A stretch of 64,000 nucleotides of DNA from Streptantibioticus parmotrematis (GTDB taxonomy: Bacteria > Actinomycetota > Actinomycetes > Streptomycetales > Streptomycetaceae). How positions within the stretch are numbered: position 1 is the stretch's first letter; each line of letters opens with the position of its first letter. The notes beneath the pieces were generated by a model. It was not told where the DNA came from. It saw only the letters and a program-made list of their open reading frames with translations, and searched no databases. Both the position numbers and the translations under genes were made by a program. Of the stretch, positions 1 to 8,525 are shown piece after piece. The stretch lies in contig NZ_JAINVZ010000011.1 in assembly GCF_019890615.1 (NCBI RefSeq), forward strand, positions 167,321-231,320, written 5' to 3'.

Positions 1-59
1 GCGGCTGACGATCCCGCAGGCGGCGCGACCACGTACGCGACGGGCCTCGACGCAGGCTC

Positions 60-171
60 GCGACCTGGCAGGCCTCGGCACAGGCCCGCGCCGCAGCCGG
101 CCCCCGCACAGGCCCGCGACACGGCAGGCCCCGGCACAGAGCCGCGACCCGGCAGGCCTCCGCGCAGAACC
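60..171. repeat. Degenerate 28-bp tandem repeat
   Basis: Four consecutive 28-base units begin at 60, 88, 116 and 144. Each opens with GCG(A/C)C and carries a GGCAGGCC-like core and a GCACAG-like tail; looser copies flank them on both sides. The unit length is not a multiple of three and no coding frame runs through, so this looks like a non-coding minisatellite downstream of the minus-strand hydrolase. Bases 1-195 hold nothing else recognisable. Confidence 0.6.
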
Positions 172-195
172 ACGACGCCGCAAGCCCGCCCGCCC

Positions 196-948
196 CTACC
201 CGCCGAGCGCCAGCTCCTCGTACCTCAGCCGCCCGCCGGAACCGTCCTCGCCCCCGGTCGTCCACCGCGTCTCCACGGCCGTCGGCAACGGCGCCACGTC
301 CAGCAGCCCCGCGACGGTCGCGGCGGTCAGCCGGTGCCAGTCACCCGCGCGCCGCAGCATCGTGTGCCCGCCGTACGGCATGGCGATCCCGCAGGCCTCC
401 GCGCCCTCCGCCCGGGCGCGCCGCACCAGCTCCCACGACCCGCGGGCGTCCGTGACGCGGTCGACAGGGCAGTGCAGCAACACGGTGCGCGTACCGCGCA
501 GTTGTGTCACCGGTTCGTCCAGCGGGCACCAGGGGGCCAGCGCGACGACGCCCCGCACGGTCGGATGCCCGGCGGCGCGCAACGCGGCCCGCCCGCCCAT
601 GGAGTGCCCGACGAGCACCACCGGCCGCCCTCCGGACAGCCGCCGCAGTTCGTCGAGTGCGCGCAGGGCGTCCACGGCGGCGTCGGCCCGTTCGCCGTTC
701 CACCCGCGGAAGCGGTAGCGCGCGGTCGCGATCGCGACGCCGTGGCCCGCCGTGGCACGTGCGACAGCGCGGCCGAACGGGATCATCCGCAGGCCCGGCA
801 GGTTCCAGCGCGTCGGCGGCGTCGCGTCCTCGGAACGGCCGCCGTGCAGCAGCAGGACGACCGCGCGGGCGTGCGGCCCCGGCGGGCGGCCGCCGAGCGC
901 GCCGGGCGTCTCGGCGTCCAACGCGGCGTCCCGTTCACCCACGCTCAC
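196..948 (-). CDS. Alpha/beta hydrolase (dienelactone hydrolase-like)
   Basis: This is a 250-residue alpha/beta-hydrolase-fold protein. VVLLLHGG forms the oxyanion region, GHSMGG is the nucleophile elbow with the catalytic Ser, and GGHTML near the C-terminus carries the probable catalytic His. There is no signal peptide, so it should be cytosolic; the substrate is unknown. The GTG at 948 was chosen because GGAGGAGGG lies nine bases upstream. It overlaps the preceding DUF1295 gene by 14 nt, which makes it the last gene of a coupled six-gene lipid-modifying operon. A role as esterase or thioesterase in that pathway is inference from context only. Confidence 0.8.
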   Translation of the reverse strand: MSVGERDAALDAETPGALGGRPPGPHARAVVLLLHGGRSEDATPPTRWNLPGLRMIPFGRAVARATAGHGVAIATARYRFRGWNGERADAAVDALRALDELRRLSGGRPVVLVGHSMGGRAALRAAGHPTVRGVVALAPWCPLDEPVTQLRGTRTVLLHCPVDRVTDARGSWELVRRARAEGAEACGIAMPYGGHTMLRRAGDWHRLTAATVAGLLDVAPLPTAVETRWTTGGEDGSGGRLRYEELALGG

Positions 949-1759
949 GACCGGCGTCCCTCCTCCTGGGCAGCGGCACGAATCCGCTCGTACGGGCAAC
1001 GTACTCGGCGTAGCCCGGCCGGTCCGCCATATGTGCCTCCAGCAGGCGCTGGCCGCTGCCGCGCGTCAGCAGGAACGTCATCACCAACGGGGAGAGCGCG
1101 CCGACCGCCGCCGCCTGCCACGCGTCGCACGCGGCGACGACGTACAGCCCCCACCAGACCAGGAAGTCGCCGAAGTAGTTGGGATGCCGGGTCCAGCCCC
1201 ACAGGCCGCGGTCCATCACCTGGCCGCGGTGCGCCGGATCGGCCTTGAAGCGGGCGAGCTGGAAGTCGCCGACCGCCTCGAAGAACAATCCCACCGCCCA
1301 CAGCGCGCACCCGGCGTACGCCCCCGCGCCCACCGGTCCCCGCACGTACGCGGCGGCCTGGACCGGCAGCGACACCAGCCAGACGAGCGCACCCTGCGCC
1401 AGGTAGACGACACGGAACGCGTACGCGGAACGGCTGCCCGGCGCCTTGCCGAGCAGCCGTTCGTACCGCGGATCCTCGCCGTGGCCGCGTCCGCGCCACG
1501 CGATGTGCACGGCCAGCCGCACTCCCCACACCACGGTCAGCGCCGCGATCAGCAGGCGTCGGACTTCGTCGCCGTGGCCCGCCGAGACGCCGTACGTGGC
1601 CACGGCCACCGCCGCGAAACCTGCGCCCCAGGCGACGTCCACCACCCGGTGCATGCCCTTGACCAGTGCGACGACGAAGGTGATCAGCATGACGGCGAGC
1701 GCGACACCCGCCGCCACCGCGAGGTTGACGCCGAACGCGCCCCAGGGGAAGCCGTTCAC
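935..1759 (-). CDS. DUF1295 membrane protein, steroid 5-alpha-reductase/isoprenylcysteine methyltransferase-like
   Basis: This 274-residue protein has about six membrane segments. The conserved C-terminal signature of the DUF1295 family is present: WTRHPNYFGDFLVWWG followed downstream by RPGYAEYVARTSGFVP. The family is related to NADPH-dependent steroid reductases and membrane methyltransferases, so it may reduce or methylate a lipid. The GTG start overlaps the TGA of the upstream methyltransferase gene (GTGA), showing translational coupling. The M. tuberculosis counterpart Rv0446c occupies the same place after ufaA1. The reaction is not established. Confidence 0.8.
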   Translation of the reverse strand: MNGFPWGAFGVNLAVAAGVALAVMLITFVVALVKGMHRVVDVAWGAGFAAVAVATYGVSAGHGDEVRRLLIAALTVVWGVRLAVHIAWRGRGHGEDPRYERLLGKAPGSRSAYAFRVVYLAQGALVWLVSLPVQAAAYVRGPVGAGAYAGCALWAVGLFFEAVGDFQLARFKADPAHRGQVMDRGLWGWTRHPNYFGDFLVWWGLYVVAACDAWQAAAVGALSPLVMTFLLTRGSGQRLLEAHMADRPGYAEYVARTSGFVPLPRRRDAGRERG

Positions 1760-3132
1760 CGGCGCGCCCCCAGGTCGTACCAGCCCGCCGGACTCGCCGG
1801 CAGCGCGGCGGTGCCGTCCGGTGACGGGCGCACCGCCAGGATCTGGTCGACACCCATCCTGCGTTCGGCGAAGGCCAGTCCGCCGCCGACCAGGTACAAC
1901 CGCCACACGCGCGCGGTCGCGTCGCCCACCATCGCGGTGAACGCCTCCCATCGATCCTCGAGCGTGCGGTGCCATGCGGCGATCGTGCGCGCGTAGTCCT
2001 CGCGCAACGACTCGACCGCGCACACCTCGAGTCCCGCTCCCTCCAGCAGGTTGACGGTGTCGCCGAGCGGCCTCATGTGCATGTCCGGCGCGATGTACTG
2101 CTCGATGAACGGTCCGCCACCGGGTGCGTTCGCGCCGCGCGACATCTGCTGCACGAGCAGCCTGCCGTGCGGTCGCAGCATCGCGTGCAGCAGGGAGGCG
2201 AATTCGCCGTAGTGCGCGTCGCCCACGTGCTCGCCCATCTCGACGGCGCACACGGCGTCGTAACCGCCCGGATCACCCTTCAGCTCGCGGTAGTGGCACA
2301 GCCGTACGGTGACCAGATCCGTCAGCCCCGCCTCACGCACCCGGGCCTCCACCGCGTCGCGCTGCTCCCTGGAGAGCGTCACCGCCGTCACCCGCGCCCC
2401 GAACTCCCGTGCCGCGTGCAGCGTCAGCGAGCCCCAGCCGCAACCGACGTCCAGCAGCCGGGCACCGGGAGTCAGCGCCAGTTTGCGGCAGATCAGTTCC
2501 AGCTTGTCGCGCTGCGCGTCGGCGATCCCGTAGTCCGGGTCGCACGGCCGCGTCCAGTAGCCGCAGGAGTACGCCATCGACTCGTCCAGCAGCAGCGCGT
2601 AGAAGTCGTTGGACAGGTCGTAGTGATGGCTGATGGCGGCGCGGTCGCGACCGGTGCTGTGCGTCTCACCGCTGAGCCGGGCCCGGGGCGCGCCCGGTTC
2701 CGGGGGCCGCGGGCCCAGGGCACCGAGGCGCACCGCGGTCGCCGCCGCGCGCAGCCGCCCGGCGACGGACAGCGTTGGCGGGCGGACGCCGGTCTCCCGC
2801 GCGGCCTTCCACAGACCGGACAGCGCCGCGCCGAGGTCGCCCTCGACGTCCAGGTCGCCCGCGATGTACGCCTGCGCCAGGCCGATCTCGTCGGGCCGCC
2901 ACAGCAGGCGGCGCAGTGCCCGGCGGGAGCGCAGGACGACCACCGGTGCGTGCGCCGGGCCCGCCTCGCTGCCGTCCCAGGCCCGCAGCCGTACGGGCGG
3001 TGGCCCGCCGAGCACGGTGCCGAGCAGCCCGGTCAGTCGCTCCGCCGCTCCGGCGTTCCGGTCGCCGGACGTACGTGGCGCGGGCGTACGTGACGTGGAC
3101 GCGCGTGACGTAAGCGTGCGGAAAAGGCTCAT
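1756..3132 (-). CDS. Cyclopropane/methyl fatty-acid synthase family methyltransferase, divergent paralogue
   Basis: This is a 458-residue SAM-dependent methyltransferase of the CFA synthase family. The family motif HYDLSNDFYALLLDESMAYS lies near residue 165, followed by the SAM-binding LLDVGCGWGSL and AVEMGEHVG. Members add a methylene or methyl group to unsaturated acyl chains of membrane phospholipids. The segment that in the neighbouring paralogue reads YVFPGGMLPS is replaced here by an unrelated stretch around DMHMRPLGDT, so substrate or chemistry may differ. ATG at 3132 overlaps the upstream stop (ATGA) and GTGA joins it to the next gene. Mycobacterial UfaA1 is the contextual analogue. 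Confidence 0.85.
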   Translation of the reverse strand: MSLFRTLTSRASTSRTPAPRTSGDRNAGAAERLTGLLGTVLGGPPPVRLRAWDGSEAGPAHAPVVVLRSRRALRRLLWRPDEIGLAQAYIAGDLDVEGDLGAALSGLWKAARETGVRPPTLSVAGRLRAAATAVRLGALGPRPPEPGAPRARLSGETHSTGRDRAAISHHYDLSNDFYALLLDESMAYSCGYWTRPCDPDYGIADAQRDKLELICRKLALTPGARLLDVGCGWGSLTLHAAREFGARVTAVTLSREQRDAVEARVREAGLTDLVTVRLCHYRELKGDPGGYDAVCAVEMGEHVGDAHYGEFASLLHAMLRPHGRLLVQQMSRGANAPGGGPFIEQYIAPDMHMRPLGDTVNLLEGAGLEVCAVESLREDYARTIAAWHRTLEDRWEAFTAMVGDATARVWRLYLVGGGLAFAERRMGVDQILAVRPSPDGTAALPASPAGWYDLGARR

Positions 3133-4448
3133 CGCGCACCTCCACGCGCCACGCCGTCCGCCGTGAACGCGATCTGCCGTACGTCCAGGTATCCGGCCCG
3201 GAAACCGGCCTCCGAGTAGGCGAGGTAGAACTCCCACATGCGGCGGAACGTCGCGTCGAAGCCGAGCCGTTCGACCGCCTCCGCGCGGCGCGTGAAGCGT
3301 TCCCGCCACAGCCGCAGAGTGCGCGCGTAGTGCGTGCCGAAACCGTCGTCCGAGGTGACGCGCAGTCCGGTGTGCGCGGTGGCCTGCCGGATCGCCTCCA
3401 GGGACGGCAGCATGCCGCCGGGGAAGACGTACTTGTGGATCCAGGTATACGTGTCGCGGGTGGCGAGCATGCGGTCGTGCGGCATGGTGATCGTCTGGAG
3501 CGCTACACGGCCGCCGGGCACGGTGAGCCGGTCCAGCGCGTCGAAGTAGACCGGCCAGTACTCCTCGCCGACCGCCTCGACCATCTCGACGCTCACCACC
3601 GCGTCGTAGGCGCCCTCCACCTCGCGGTAGTCGCGCAGTTCGACGCTGACGCGATCGGCGAGGCCCGCTCGCGCGATCCGGCGCAGCGCCAGGTCACGTT
3701 GTTCGTGCGAGAGCGTGACGGTGCGCACCCGCGCGCCGCGCCGGGCCGCGCGCAGGGCGAGGTCACCCCATCCGGTGCCGATCTCCAGCAGCCTGGTACC
3801 GGTCCTGACCTCCGCGAGGTCGAGCAGCCGGTCGGCCTTGCGGCGCTGGGCGTCGGCCAGTTCGTCCCAGCCGTCGGCCGCCGGGTCGGTGAAGACGGCC
3901 GAGGAGTACGTCATCGTCTCGTCGAGGAAGAGCGCGAACAGGTCGTTGGACAGGTCGTAGTGACGGCGGATGTTGCCGCGTGCGCCGTCCGGCGTGTTGC
4001 GTTCCGCGCCGGGGTGGCGGTGCGCCCACACGCCACGCAGCCGTTGCAGCGCGGGCGGCACAAGACGGGTGACGTGCGCCGCGAGCACTTCCAGGACGCC
4101 CACCAGGTCGTCGCTGTCCCACTCGCGCGCGAGGTAGGACTCCCCGAAGCCGATCAGTCCGTCGGCGCCGATCCGGCGGAAGAACGCCTCCGGATCCCGC
4201 ACGTCGAGCAGCGGCCCGGCGCCACCGGTCACGGAGCCGCCGCCCCAGCGCACCCGCAACGGCAGGCGGCGCAGCGCGGAGCGCACCAGCGCGGCCGCGA
4301 CGGCACTCCTGGCCCGGGAGCCGGGCGGCAGCCCCGCCACGTCCGGCCAGCGGTCCGCGTCGATCCCCTGACGGGGCGCCGGAGCCGCCGGGCGGGCCGC
4401 GAGGACCTGCGGTCGCGGTTCGGCGGGCGGGGAGACGTACGAGGTCAT
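3129..4448 (-). CDS. Cyclopropane-fatty-acyl-phospholipid synthase family protein
   Basis: A 439-residue CFA synthase homologue. It shows HYDLSNDLFALFLDETMTYS, the SAM motif LLEIGTGWGDLAL, SVEMVEAVGEEYWPVYF and the canonical YVFPGGMLPSLEAI, so it is the more typical of two adjacent paralogues. It probably acts on unsaturated phospholipid acyl chains at the inner membrane face, using SAM. It overlaps the DUF1365 gene upstream and the second paralogue downstream by 4 nt each (ATGA), so the six genes are co-translated. The exact product (cyclopropane, methyl branch or furan precursor) cannot be told from sequence. Confidence 0.88.
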   Translation of the reverse strand: MTSYVSPPAEPRPQVLAARPAAPAPRQGIDADRWPDVAGLPPGSRARSAVAAALVRSALRRLPLRVRWGGGSVTGGAGPLLDVRDPEAFFRRIGADGLIGFGESYLAREWDSDDLVGVLEVLAAHVTRLVPPALQRLRGVWAHRHPGAERNTPDGARGNIRRHYDLSNDLFALFLDETMTYSSAVFTDPAADGWDELADAQRRKADRLLDLAEVRTGTRLLEIGTGWGDLALRAARRGARVRTVTLSHEQRDLALRRIARAGLADRVSVELRDYREVEGAYDAVVSVEMVEAVGEEYWPVYFDALDRLTVPGGRVALQTITMPHDRMLATRDTYTWIHKYVFPGGMLPSLEAIRQATAHTGLRVTSDDGFGTHYARTLRLWRERFTRRAEAVERLGFDATFRRMWEFYLAYSEAGFRAGYLDVRQIAFTADGVARGGAR

Positions 4449-5188
4449 TGCATGCCTTCCTGGACGCGATGCCGGGGTCGGGGCTGGACGGGCAGGCGCC
4501 GGGCGTAGAGCCACAGGCCGTGCAATCGGATGGCGGCGGAGACCGCGGCGGTCGACCACGGGTGGCGCAGCGCCTCCGCCAGCAGCCGTCCCGCCGTGGC
4601 CGGCCTGCGCCTGCCGCGCACCGTCACGGCGAACGGCGTGCCGCCCTCCCGCCGCAGCCGCACCGTCAGGTCGAGCGCGGCGCCGGGTTCCGGAAGCCGC
4701 ATCAGGTACGCGCCGTCCACGGGGAAGAACGGCGACACGTAGAAGTCCTTCGCCACCTCGGCCCGGCCGTGCTCGTCGGTGCGCAGCAGGTAGCAGTGGC
4801 GTTCGCCGTACGTGTTGTGCACTTCGGCGACCACGCAGTACAGGGTCCCGTCGTGGTCGTGGCACCAGTAGAGCGTGAGCGGGTTGAAGACGTGCCCGAG
4901 GACGCGGGCGTGTGTCAGCATCCGCACCTGGTCCGGTGCCGGTACGCCCCGTGCGGCGAGCCAGCGGTCTAGGCCGGCGCGGATCGTCGGCTCCCGGCCG
5001 CCGAAGTGGTCGCGGGCGTCGAACCCGGCGAGCGGGCGCAGTACCCGCGGCGGTTCCGGCAGCCGGTCGACGTCCACCAGCCACATGTACGTGCGGTGCC
5101 GGAAGGCGTGCCGTACCGGAGCGGTACGGGCGTGCGAGATCACGCAGTCGTAGAGCGCGGCGCCCGGCCAGGCGGTGCGGAACGTCAC
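4445..5188 (-). CDS. DUF1365 domain-containing protein
   Basis: A 247-residue protein of the DUF1365 family. It begins with the typical ALYDCVISHARTAPVRHAFRH motif and contains FNPLTLYWCHD and KDFYVSPFFPVDGAY. No enzymatic function is established, but the family is almost always encoded between a flavin amine-oxidase-like gene and CFA-type methyltransferases, as here. The GTG at 5188 overlaps the upstream TGA (GTGA) and the end overlaps the next start (ATGA). In M. tuberculosis the equivalent is Rv0448c in the sigK locus. Confidence 0.85.
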   Translation of the reverse strand: MTFRTAWPGAALYDCVISHARTAPVRHAFRHRTYMWLVDVDRLPEPPRVLRPLAGFDARDHFGGREPTIRAGLDRWLAARGVPAPDQVRMLTHARVLGHVFNPLTLYWCHDHDGTLYCVVAEVHNTYGERHCYLLRTDEHGRAEVAKDFYVSPFFPVDGAYLMRLPEPGAALDLTVRLRREGGTPFAVTVRGRRRPATAGRLLAEALRHPWSTAAVSAAIRLHGLWLYARRLPVQPRPRHRVQEGMQ

Positions 5189-6447
5189 CAGCGCACCCCC
5201 AGCGCGGCCGCCGCCTCGACACCGGAACGGCAGCCGTCCTCGTGGAACCCCCAGCCGTGATAGGCCCCCGCGTACGCCGTGACGGAGGTGTTCAGCTCCG
5301 GCAGGCGGCGCTGCGCGGCCACCGACTCCGGGGTGTAGACGGGGTGTTCGTAGGTCATCCGCGCGATCACGCGGTCGGATCCGGCGAGTTCGGCGGCGTT
5401 GAGCGTGACGACGTAGTCCTCGGGTGTGTCCAGCCGTTGCAGCCGGTTCATGTGGTAGCTGACCTGCACGCGGTCGGCGGGCGTGCGGCAGGACGCCATC
5501 CGGTAGTTCCACGAGGCCCGCGCCGCGCGCGCCCGGGGCAGGACCGCGGTGTCGGTGTGCAGCACGGTGGTGTTGCGCGAGTAGCGGAACGCGCCGAGCA
5601 CGGCCCGCTCGGCGTCGGTCGGGTCGGCCAGCATCCGCAGCGCCTGGTCCGGGTGGACGGCGACGACCACGGCGTCGTACTCCTGCGACGCCCCGTCCTC
5701 CGTGACGACGCGGGCCCTGTCCGACGACCGGGCCACCGCCCGCACCGGGGTCGCCGTGTGCACGGCGTGCAACTGCTTGGCGGCCCTGCGCACGTACTCC
5801 GCGGAACCGCCGGTCACCGTGCGCCAGGTCGGCGAACCACTGATCGTCAGCATCCCGTGGTGTGCCAGGAACTCGAAGAGGTAGGCGGCCGGATAACGCA
5901 TCGCGGTCAGCGGGTCGCACGACCAGACCGCGGAGACCAGCGGTGTGACGAAGTGCGTGACGAAGTACGCGGAATACCCGCCGTCCGCCAGGAACCTCCC
6001 GAGCGTGAGCGAGGAGCCGGCGTCACGCTCCAGCAGCAGCCGGGCGCCGCGGTGGAACGCCGGGACCTCGGCGAGCAGACGCAGATAGCGGCCGTTCAGC
6101 ACGTTGGCAGGACGTGCGAACAGCCCCGCCGGGCCGCGGGCGCCCGCGTACTCCAGTCCGCAGCCGTCGCACCGCACCGACATGCTCATCTCCGACTCCT
6201 GGGTGCGCACGCCCAGCTCGCGGAAGAGCCTGATCAGGTTCGGGTACGTGCGCTCGTTGTGCACGATGAACCCGGTGTCGACGCGGACCACCCGGCCGTC
6301 GCGCGAGGCGACGTCATGGGTGTGCGCGTGACCGCCGAGCCGGTCGTCGGCCTCGTACAGCGACACCTCGTGCTCGCGTCGCAGCACGTACGCGGCGGTC
6401 AGTCCCGCCACTCCGGCGCCCACCACGGCAATCCGTCGCCGTTCCAC
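5185..6447 (-). CDS. FAD-dependent oxidoreductase, amine-oxidase/desaturase-like
   Basis: First gene of the lipid operon, 420 residues. The N-terminal Rossmann motif IAVVGAGVAGLTAAYVL followed by YEADDRLGGHAHT binds FAD. It resembles the NAD/FAD protein Rv0449c and carotenoid-desaturase-like amine oxidases. By context it may oxidise or desaturate the methylated acyl chain made by the downstream methyltransferases; this is inference. The GTG at 6447 is preceded by GGAGGT at good spacing. A SigK-type promoter lies about 75-100 bases upstream. It overlaps the DUF1365 gene by GTGA. Confidence 0.85.
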   Translation of the reverse strand: MERRRIAVVGAGVAGLTAAYVLRREHEVSLYEADDRLGGHAHTHDVASRDGRVVRVDTGFIVHNERTYPNLIRLFRELGVRTQESEMSMSVRCDGCGLEYAGARGPAGLFARPANVLNGRYLRLLAEVPAFHRGARLLLERDAGSSLTLGRFLADGGYSAYFVTHFVTPLVSAVWSCDPLTAMRYPAAYLFEFLAHHGMLTISGSPTWRTVTGGSAEYVRRAAKQLHAVHTATPVRAVARSSDRARVVTEDGASQEYDAVVVAVHPDQALRMLADPTDAERAVLGAFRYSRNTTVLHTDTAVLPRARAARASWNYRMASCRTPADRVQVSYHMNRLQRLDTPEDYVVTLNAAELAGSDRVIARMTYEHPVYTPESVAAQRRLPELNTSVTAYAGAYHGWGFHEDGCRSGVEAAAALGVRW

Positions 6448-6520
6448 GCCCGTCCACCTCCGGCGTCCCGCCGTCCCCGGAACCGCGCCGCCGGGCGGCA
6501 CCGGTCCCCTGTCACGGGTG

Positions 6521-6549
6521 ATTCGTCGCCGGGGGGCCAAACGGATTGG
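6521..6549 (-). promoter_or_regulatory. SigK-like promoter of the lipid-modification operon
   Basis: On the minus strand CCAATCC (6549-6543) is followed after 17 bases by CGAAT (6525-6521). The pattern recurs upstream of the ECF sigma gene and the fasciclin gene. It resembles the mycobacterial SigK consensus CCATCC-N16-17-CCGAAT. It would give a leader of about 65 bases before the GTG at 6447. Confidence 0.65.
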
Positions 6550-6708
6550 TCCAAGATTTCCGGGCGTGGCGTGCGAGGGCCGCAAGCCCACGCGGTGGGG
6601 CGTCGGCACAGGCCAAGCCGGGGCCGCGACCGCCTCGAATCGCTCTGTGTGGACCCTGGCAACGAGAACACGAACGAGAACCGCGTCGGCACGGACAGCG
6701 ACGACACG

Positions 6709-8355
6709 GTGCGCCCTTCGCGAGGAGCACGAGTCGTACGGACCGCACTGGGCGCACTCGCCGGACTGGTCGCGGGCTTCGCGGCGCTGGCGGTCGCCGA
6801 GCTGACGGCGGCCGCGGTGCGCCCACAGGCGAGCCCGGTGACGGCGGTGGGCGGCGCGTCCATCGACCTCACCCCACCCGCGCTGAAGAACTACGCCGTC
6901 GAGCACTTCGGGACGAACGACAAGACCGTGCTGCAACTGGGCATCGTGGTCGTCCTGGCCCTGTTCGCGGTGGCCCTCGGCCTGATCGCGCTGCGCCTGC
7001 GCAGAACCGGCGCGCTGGGCGTGCTGCTGTTCGGGGCGGTGGGCGCGCTCGCCGCGGCGACCCGGCCTTACGCGCACCCCGCTGACGTCGCGCCGTCGCT
7101 GGTGGGGGCCGTGGCGGGCGCCGCCGTGCTGTACGGGCTGGCGGGGCGCCTGGCGTGGGGCGTCCGGAGACCACGCCGAGGGGACCGGGCCGGCACCCCC
7201 GGCCCGGCCGACGATGCTCCCGCCACGGCCGACGATGCCGCGGCGCCCGCCCCGACCGGCGGCTTCGACCGCAGGGGGTTCCTGCTGGCCGCCGGAGCCG
7301 CGGCCGCGGCCTCCGCCGGGACCGGTCTGCTGGGCAGGTCCCTGAACGCCCACAGCGGGGCCCAGGCGACCGCCTCACGCGCCGCCGTGCGACTGCCCGC
7401 GCCCGCCTCCCCGGCCGCGCCGGTGCCCGCCGGGGCCGACCTGCGGCTGCCAGGGCTCAGCCGCTTCCTGACGCCCGACGGCTCGTTCTACCGCGTCGAC
7501 ACCGCCCTGGTCGTGCCCCGGGTGGACGCCACGACCTGGCGGCTGCGCGTGCACGGCAAGGGGATCGCCGGGGAGCTGGACCTGAGCTACGACGATCTGC
7601 TGCGGCGCGACCTCATCGAGCGCGACATCACCCTGACCTGCGTCTCCAACGAGGTCGGCGGGCCCTACGTGGGCAATGCCCGCTGGATCGGCGTGCGGCT
7701 GGCCGACATCCTGCGCGAGGCAGGGGTACGGCCGCCGTCGCGGGGTGGTCGCGCGGACCAACTGGTGGCCCGCTCGGTGGACGGCATGACGATCGGCAGC
7801 CCCGTGGAGACCGTGATGGACGGACGCGACGCGATGCTGGCGCTCGGCATGAACGGACAGCCGCTGCCGTTCGACCACGGTTTCCCGGTGCGCATGGTGG
7901 TGCCGGGCCTGTACGGCTACGTGTCGGCCTGCAAGTGGCTCCAGGAGCTGGAGCTGACGACGTTCGCGGACTACGACGCGTACTGGGTGAAGCGCTCCTG
8001 GTCGCGCGAAGCCCCCATCAAGACGGAGTCGCGCATCGACACTCCCAAGCCGCTCGCCTCGCTGAAGGCGGGCACCACCGTGCCGGTCGCGGGGGTGGCG
8101 TGGGCCCAGCACCGTGGGGTCGCGCGCGTGGAGGTCCGGGTGGACGGCGGACCGTGGGAGCAGGCCAGGCTGGCCGCGCAGGACACCAAGGACACCTGGC
8201 GCCAGTGGGTCTGGCCGTGGGTCGTCACCTCCGGCTCGCACACCTTGGAGGTCCGCGCCACCGACCAGGACGGCCAGACACAGCCCGAACACCGGGTGGG
8301 CACGGTCCCGAACGGCGCCACCGGCTGGCACTCGGTGGTGGTCCAGGCGTCGTGA
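6709..8355 (+). CDS. Membrane-anchored molybdopterin-dependent oxidoreductase
   Basis: About 548 residues. Four hydrophobic segments occupy the first 160 residues. An acidic/Ala/Pro linker and an RRGFLLAAG twin-arginine-like segment follow, then a sulfite-oxidase-fold molybdopterin domain. LTCVSNEVGG contains the Cys expected to ligate molybdenum. A C-terminal Ig-like dimerisation domain closes the protein. The catalytic part should face outside the membrane, suggesting oxidation or reduction of an extracytoplasmic substrate. The start is uncertain: GTG at 6709 and an in-frame GTG at 6649 both lack a clear ribosome site. It runs divergently from the lipid operon and converges on rskA. Confidence 0.8.
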   Translation: MRPSRGARVVRTALGALAGLVAGFAALAVAELTAAAVRPQASPVTAVGGASIDLTPPALKNYAVEHFGTNDKTVLQLGIVVVLALFAVALGLIALRLRRTGALGVLLFGAVGALAAATRPYAHPADVAPSLVGAVAGAAVLYGLAGRLAWGVRRPRRGDRAGTPGPADDAPATADDAAAPAPTGGFDRRGFLLAAGAAAAASAGTGLLGRSLNAHSGAQATASRAAVRLPAPASPAAPVPAGADLRLPGLSRFLTPDGSFYRVDTALVVPRVDATTWRLRVHGKGIAGELDLSYDDLLRRDLIERDITLTCVSNEVGGPYVGNARWIGVRLADILREAGVRPPSRGGRADQLVARSVDGMTIGSPVETVMDGRDAMLALGMNGQPLPFDHGFPVRMVVPGLYGYVSACKWLQELELTTFADYDAYWVKRSWSREAPIKTESRIDTPKPLASLKAGTTVPVAGVAWAQHRGVARVEVRVDGGPWEQARLAAQDTKDTWRQWVWPWVVTSGSHTLEVRATDQDGQTQPEHRVGTVPNGATGWHSVVVQAS

Positions 8356-8386
8356 ACCCGTCGTGAACGCACACGCCGCGCACGCA

Positions 8387-8424
8387 CGTTGGAGGGGCGA
8401 CCCGATCGGGTCGCCCCTCCAACG
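8387..8424. terminator. Perfect 38-bp palindrome between convergent genes
   Basis: Positions 8387-8424 form a perfect GC-rich palindrome centred on GATC, 32 bases after the molybdopterin gene's stop. It can act as a factor-independent-type hairpin for transcripts from either side, although no T tract follows. Its last base is the first base of a parS-like site. Confidence 0.7.
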
Positions 8425-8437
8425 TTTCACGTGGAAC
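8424..8437. promoter_or_regulatory. parS variant (ParB-binding site)
   Basis: GTTTCACGTGGAAC differs at one base from the perfect parS GTTTCACGTGAAAC found 16 bases downstream. It is probably a weaker ParB site. Confidence 0.6.
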
Positions 8438-8452
8438 ACGTCGCGCCTCCCT

Positions 8453-8466
8453 GTTTCACGTGAAAC
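8453..8466. promoter_or_regulatory. parS: parS site
   Basis: Perfect GTTTCACGTGAAAC. It lies inside an 18-bp stem-loop: the left arm is 8442-8459 and the right arm 8474-8491, so half of the site is in the stem and half in the loop. The hairpin also separates the converging molybdopterin and rskA transcripts. Confidence 0.9.
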
Positions 8467-8525
8467 AGGACCCGTGAAACAGGGAGGCGCGCCCCACTCT
8501 TGTCTCGGGACAGCGGGACCAACTC

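Noticed and set aside
1969..3093. Long plus-strand open frame opposite the CFA-synthase gene
   Set aside because: High GC creates long antisense frames. It has Arg/Ala/Gln-rich composition, no motifs, and the minus strand carries a clear enzyme family.
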